Source: Phlebiopsis flavidoalba
Taxonomy: Eukaryota > Basidiomycota > Agaricomycetes > Polyporales > Phanerochaetaceae
Assembly: GCA_035772785.1 (NCBI GenBank)
Contig: JAOCPU010000001.1
Span: 558,001 to 622,000, forward strand
DNA length: 64,000 nucleotides
Reading direction: 5' to 3'
The position numbers and the translations under genes were made by a program. Numbering within the stretch: the first letter of the stretch is position 1; each line of letters starts with the position of its first letter. The notes beneath the pieces are model-generated. The model had not been told where the DNA came from, did not search any database, and worked only from the letters and a program-made list of their open reading frames with translations. This document shows positions 59,211 through 64,000 of the stretch, one piece after another.

Positions 59211-60640
59211 ATGTCTGCACGACTCTTTGCCCGCGCACTCCCCGCCGCGTCCTCGCGCGCCCTCGTCGCCTCCACGTCCTCGTCGTCCTCGGCCGCCGCA
59301 CGCTTCGTCGTCGAGGCGCGCAGGTCCGGTGGAACTCCCAGGTCGCCCACAAGGCCCGCAAGGAAAAGTATCTCCCCGACTTTAGCATGGCCGGCAAGGT
59401 GCGTCGCGCGCGTTCTGCCTCCCCACCCCCCAGTGCTCACACCCAGCAGGTCGCGCTCGTCACCGGCGGCGCGCGCGGGCTCGGCAACGAGTTCTGCCGC
59501 GCGTTCGTGCGCTCGGGCTGGCACCTCGCTCGCCATCGTCGACCTCAAGGAGGAGGAGGCCGCCGAGAGCGCCGAGGCCCTCATCAAGGAAGCCTGCAGT
59601 GCGCACCCTCCGCTCCCGCCGCCCCGCCGCGCCCGCTAACGCCCCGCACCAGTTGACAGCGACATGGACCCGAACGACTACTCGGTCATCGGCATCGGCT
59701 GCGACGTCTCGAGCGAGCTCTCGGTTGCAGCAGGCGTTCCGCCGCGTCATGGACACGTACGGGCGCATCGACAGCGTCGTCGCGAGCGCAGGTGGGTCCG
59801 TCCGCGCCCGTTCCTCGACCATGGCTGACGCCGCGCAGGCATCGTCGAAAACTACGCGGCGTTCGACTACCCGTTCGACCGCATAAAGCGGCTGTACGAC
59901 ATCAACGTCCACGGCGCGTTCTTCACCGCGCGCGAGGCCGCGCGCAACATGATCCCCCAGGGCGGCGGCTCCGTCGTCCTCGTCGCCTCCATGAGTGCCA
60001 ACGTGAGTCCCTCCGCATGACGTTAGCAGCGCCATCACGCGCCGTGGTTGCGCTGCTGCCCCGCCCTTGGCACACGCTGACGCCCGCCCCCAGATCGTCA
60101 ACATCCCGCAGCCGCAGACGCCGTTACAACGCCGCGAAAGCCGGTGCGTGCTCCAGTTCCCTGTCATGATTTACTAGCGACTGATTGTGGTGCAGCGGTG
60201 AAGCACATGGCCGCGTCGCTCGCGGTGGAGTGGGCGAAAAAGGGCGTGCGCGTCAACTGCCTCAGGTGCGTCCCTGGTTTTCCTTGCGTCACCCTAATCC
60301 ACCCGCATTCGCTCATGCGCCGCGCCACGCAGCCCGGGGTACATGCTCACGAAGCTCACAAAGACAATCCTCGCGCACGACGAGGAGCTCAAGGTGCGTT
60401 TGCGCGCTTTCTCTCCCCCGGTGTATGCTGACGCCCCCCGCAGCGGACGTGGGAGAGCCTGACGCCCATGGGCCGCATGGGCGACCCGGAGGACCTCTCG
60501 GTGCGCACACCCTCCTCCCCACATACAAGTCTATATTCTAACAATGCTGCAGGGCGCGATCGTGTTCCTCGCGTCGGGACGCGTCGCGGTTCATGACCGG
60601 CTCCGAGATCCGCGTCGACGGCGGTTACTGCTGTGTCTAA
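59211..60640 (+). CDS. Short-chain dehydrogenase, polyol/sorbose-reductase type, likely mitochondrial
   Basis: NAD(P)-dependent polyol or ketose oxidoreductase. The start MSARLFARALPAASSRALVA is rich in Arg, Ala and Ser and lacks acidic residues, as in a mitochondrial presequence. The core reads FSMAGKVALVTGGARGLGNE (dinucleotide-binding TGGxxGLG, about 59385-59490), SLAIVDLKEEEAAESAEAL, VIGIGCDVSS, IDSVVASAG and DINVHGAFFTAREAARNMIP. Next is VVLVASMSANI with the catalytic Ser, then TPYNAAKA-AVKHMAASLAVE with Tyr and Lys, SPGYMLTKLTK and GRMGDPEDLSGAIVFLA. It ends MTGSEIRVDGGY with TAA at 60638-60640. Exons are joined over several short introns. One extra G at about 59521 breaks the frame before SLAIVDL. 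Family order and the C-terminal VDGGY fit L-xylulose/sorbose reductase or D-arabinitol dehydrogenase relatives; the substrate is undetermined. Confidence 0.88.
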
Positions 60641-61140
60641 ACACGCCCCTGCCTCCCCTTCGCACAAAAGCACCGCACGCATTTTTTTCTGACACGATAT
60701 AATCAACACCGATACAGGGCGCACGATAGAAGAAGAAGAATCCTAGACTAACTTACGCATTTGCATTTTTTACTATACTCATCTCCTAGGAACTTTTTTT
60801 TTTGTTTTGTTTTGATCTGTGTCTCAAGGGGCCCGCACGCGAACTTTCTGTCTGTTTCTCTCTACTCGTTGTTTCTCTCCCATGGACGATCGTTGCAAGC
60901 ACTTGTGTTGTTCCCCCGCCGTTTTTTTGAAGTTCATGTGTATTTGTTTGTTGTAATTATTTATTCATGCAAGAAAGCTGTGAAACCTCTCTTCTTCTGC
61001 GTGCGGGGTAGTGTCTCCGGAATGCGGGTATGGGGCAACCCTACACGCATGAAACTCAATCTTTGCGGGGGTTGCGAGATGCGTTCATTTAATCGTACGA
61101 GCTCCAAATTGCAACAGCATCAGGTGGTAGCAAACGGATC
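60641..61140. other. 3' flank of the SDR gene, nothing recognised
   Basis: AT-rich sequence with a T-run at 60796-60804 and TTATTTATTC near 60956. It is probably 3' UTR and spacer before the repeat array. Confidence 0.55.
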
Positions 61141-62060
61141 ACTCTGGATGCAACTCTCCTTGTTCTGCACCCGTCATCGTCGGATGTGGCGTATTGATCA
61201 ACTCCGGGCGGGCTGTAATTCGGGTGCGTTCTAACCACACACTCCATGGTACAGTATATTCAGTTATGCGTGTCATGTGTCTCTCAACCCCGCAACGCAT
61301 CGCGCTCCATGGGCGAAGTTCGGCGTCATGTGTAGATGTCGGCGCGGGATGGTTGGACGCTGCGCATACAACTACTTTAACCACCTTGTTTAGCCTCGCC
61401 GTCATCGTCGCGGGCTCGTATTGATCAGCTCCGAGCGTACCACACCTGTGTTGTACCTACTCACACTCCACGGTGCGACGTTGAATGCAAGCGTCATGTG
61501 TCTGACGCGATGGATATGGACGCGACCTCAGTCAGGTGTAGATGGCAACTTGAATCGCCTTTGCGCAACGCATCGCGCTCCATGGGTCTCGGGCACGCGT
61601 CGACTTCAACGCCATGTTCAGATGTTGTGCGGTGCGTTGATTCGACTCTAACCACCTTGTTAGGCCGCACCGTCATCGTCGGGCTCGGATGTGGCGTACA
61701 AACCAACTCCGAATGGGTCGTGATTCGTAATTTTTACGGTGCCCATTCACACCCTATGGTACAATACTCAGCATGCATAATCATGTGTCTCAACCACAAC
61801 TCATCGCGCTCCATGCACTCTGAGTACCAACTCCAGCGTCATGTGCAGATGTCGGCGTGGGGTGGTCGGACAGTGCGCATACATTGAACTCCGAGTTTAC
61901 TCTGACCACCTTGTTCAACCTCACCATTATCGTCGGGCTCGGATGTGGCGTATTGGTCAGCTCCGAGCGTACCACAGCCCTCCTGTGCCTGTTTACACTC
62001 CATAGTGCGATATTCTATTGAAACTTCGTGTCATGTGTTTGGGATGGGGGCATGCCAAGG
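61141..62060. repeat. Degenerate tandem repeat (satellite-like), unit about 230-275 bp
   Basis: Blocks recur in the same order. CGTCATCGTCGG(GCTCGG)ATGTGGCGTA appears at about 61171, 61400, 61671 and 61931, followed by TCAGCTCCGAGCGTACCACA or close variants. CACTCCATGGTRC-like, TCATGTGTCT, CATCGCGCTCCATG (61298, 61571, 61802) and ACCACCTTGTT (61380, 61651, 61915) follow in each unit. Spacings are 229-273 bp. Copies differ by many substitutions and small indels, so the array is old. It contains only short open frames and I see no coding function. Confidence 0.85.
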
Positions 62061-63250
62061 ATAGACTCGGTCTCGCACTCCGGAGGCATTGTCAACTCTT
62101 CGCACACGCATACGAGCTGTATTCGTTTTTTAGTTCGGTATGCATCAGACGAATACTTACCGTATGGTGACCTGCGCTACTTGCCACGGGTCAATGACCA
62201 CAGTACGTCGCGCTCCATTGACTTCGGGCTCTGCACCCAGCACAGTCGGGTTTCGCGGGATGATAGGCTCGGGCAACTAGGCTGCTCCCGTGTTTCGCAC
62301 TCCACTTGATGCAAGTTCTAAATTGAATATTCAATGTCGTATCGCGGGAGAATACACTCAGGTGCAAGGCGTGTTTCTTTTCGCACTCCAAGTTTCAGCA
62401 TTCAGCGCCCGGGTACTTACGACGGGGCCGTAAATATGAGAGCAACTTGTCGCACTCCAAGCTCACATCCCCACTTGAATGCTCAACAGTCAGGTGTGCG
62501 CTGTGTGGCGGACATCAACTCTCTTGTGACCCTTCTGAACTCCGTGGCTAAAATTACATCTTTAAGTGGGGTTCAGTATATATGTGGTACGATTGCAGAT
62601 GTGTACGAACCTCGTCCTATGCTTCACACTCCAAGCTAACATCTCAATAGCCATGATCATGTGTACATAAACGGAGTTGTTTGTTGAACTTCCCATCCAC
62701 TAACCCAAAGATCATGAGCTCATATCGGGTACTTATAGTGGAGCCGATGGGCTCGGGCGGCAGCTCCTAACCTTTCAATGGAGGATGCTAGTCTCGCGGG
62801 ATGATGAACTTGAATACAAGCCTCCGCGCTCCAAAACAGCATCAACGCCTGGGTAAATGTGACGGGATGTTGGACCCGTAAACGGCTTTAACTCCTCGTC
62901 CAAGGTTCTATATCAAGACCGAGTGTGGCGGGGCCACGAATTCTGATACGAGTCTACATTGCAGCTGTTCGAACGTTGCAACGTCAATGTCATGTGTTAC
63001 AAGATTGCGGGTGCGGACATACCTCCCAGGCCCCAAGCCCAGCATTGCACGTCAGATCTGTTGGGCTTGTAATTTTAGGCATAATTTACTCGCTTCCCAT
63101 GCAAAGGTTCCAACACCGTGACCGTCATTCAGCGTAATGAGTGGAATATGACGTTGAACTGCAGCACCTTGACGGTCCGAGCTCACATTTCGATGGGTAA
63201 CGTCAGGTGTGGCAGGTAAGAGACACTGAGCCCGGATGTGCCCTTGAGTG
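62061..63250. repeat. Decayed continuation of repeat-rich DNA
   Basis: Fragments of the upstream units continue, including CGTCGCGCTCCATTG at 62206 and TCATGTGT at 62664 and 62991. A second motif set is mixed in: CGCACTCCAAG-like at about 62381, 62451 and 62624, and GGGTACTTA near 62413 and 62727. Order is lost, so this looks like eroded or rearranged repeat. Confidence 0.5.
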
Positions 63251-63383
63251 CATGCTATTCCAACCTCAAACTCTCAACTAACATGACCGTCGGAACGAGA
63301 ACCGCGCTCTCGGACTTGTCGAATCACCAGTTGCTCTTCTATGAGCGTGGGGAGCTACCTGCCTATCGCGAGAAAATACCTAA

Positions 63384-64000
63384 AATGGGGGCTCCGCGCC
63401 TGTGTCCGGCTCCGCCCCAGACTCCGCCCCTCCGCCCCCTGTCCGCCCGTTGTCCGCCCGTTGTCCGCCCTTTGACGCGGAATGTCCGCCCAGTGTCCGC
63501 CCCACGCGTGACGAACACGTCGTGACATAACATATCCGCGTCACCGTCCGCGCCGGCGTCGGTGTCGTCCGCGTCGACCAATATACAGCTTATGACTGAG
63601 CGTGAGCACAAAGCAAACTCTTGAGAGCTATAAGGTCTATCCAATTTAACTTATAGGAAGCTCAACAAATAGCAAAAACATGTTTTAAGCGGGCAGGCTG
63701 CATTTTCGGATCAGCTGTGCCTAAGAAAGTTCAAAGCGGCCATTTGATGTTGATATTTGCGAAGTAAAAGACTTATTTAACTTGAGAATTGACTACAGTT
63801 TTTATTATTCATGCCCAGAGTATCTAAGGGCGGGGTTTGTCACAAACAAGGATGTAGACCATGGCGCGGAAACCGGACAACGACGCGGATAGTCACATAG
63901 CGTGATTGGTGTGATCTGGGCGCCTGCTAAGTCACGGACGCTTTGGGGCGGACAACCGGACAGCCGGACAGCCGAGGGCCGGAGGGGCGGAATCCCCATT
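63384..64000. mobile_element. Candidate non-autonomous DNA transposon (MITE-like), right edge at window end
   Basis: The left end AATGGGGGCTCCGCGCCTG is matched, inverted, by the last bases of the window, which read AATGGGGATTCCGCCCCTCC on the opposite strand. Inside each end lies an array of short sub-repeats in inverted orientation: CTGTCCGCCCGTTGTCCGCC-type on the left (63410-63505) and GGGCGGACAACCGGACAG-type on the right (63945-63985). The middle is AT-rich and carries no transposase frame. The right boundary coincides with the window end, so the target-site duplication cannot be seen. Terminal sub-repeats are typical of hAT/KDZ-like or foldback elements, but the superfamily is inference. 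Confidence 0.6.

Overview
The window is nuclear DNA of a filamentous basidiomycete, most likely an Agaricomycete. Genes are cut by many short GT-AG introns (about 49-62 nt), coding DNA is GC-rich, and the gene set is fungal: a QDE-1-type RNA-dependent RNA polymerase, Gtr1, Stt4, Doa1 and a candidate Clp1-like regulator. I cannot name the species.

Layout. 0-5.7 kb: a cellular RNA-dependent RNA polymerase (+), tail to tail with a small coiled-coil protein gene (-). 5.8-9.2 kb: no recognised gene. 9.3-18.5 kb: Doa1/PLAA (+), a histidine-phosphatase/phosphoglycerate-mutase-like protein (+), a vacuolar Ca2+/H+ exchanger (+) and, converging on it, the Rag GTPase Gtr1 (-). 19.9-21 kb: a short-chain dehydrogenase (+). 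21.9-31.5 kb: one very large gene on the minus strand, phosphatidylinositol 4-kinase Stt4. 31.9-37.2 kb: an orphan conserved-looking exon (-), an Srp40/Nopp140-type nucleolar protein (+) and a TilS-type tRNA lysidine synthetase (-). 37.2-50.2 kb: gene-poor, with a Gfd2/YDR514C-like gene and a BTB/Clp1-like gene. 50.3-60.6 kb: a GNAT acetyltransferase, a kinesin-4-type motor with a huge coiled coil, and a mitochondrial-looking short-chain dehydrogenase, all on +. 61-64 kb: a decayed satellite array and, at the right edge, a short element with inverted ends built from TGTCCGCCC sub-repeats.

The genes do not form one pathway. Several act at the vacuole or membranes in signalling (Gtr1/TORC1, Ca2+/H+ exchange, PI4P synthesis). 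The rest cover RNA silencing, ubiquitin homeostasis, ribosome biogenesis, tRNA modification and microtubule transport.

Nearly every conserved gene is interrupted by single-base frameshifts, and most of those I could place are one inserted base. Because essential genes (Stt4, Gtr1) are hit as often as the others, I read this as uncorrected assembly error rather than decay. Gene spans below therefore cover the locus including introns and frameshifts, not one clean reading frame.
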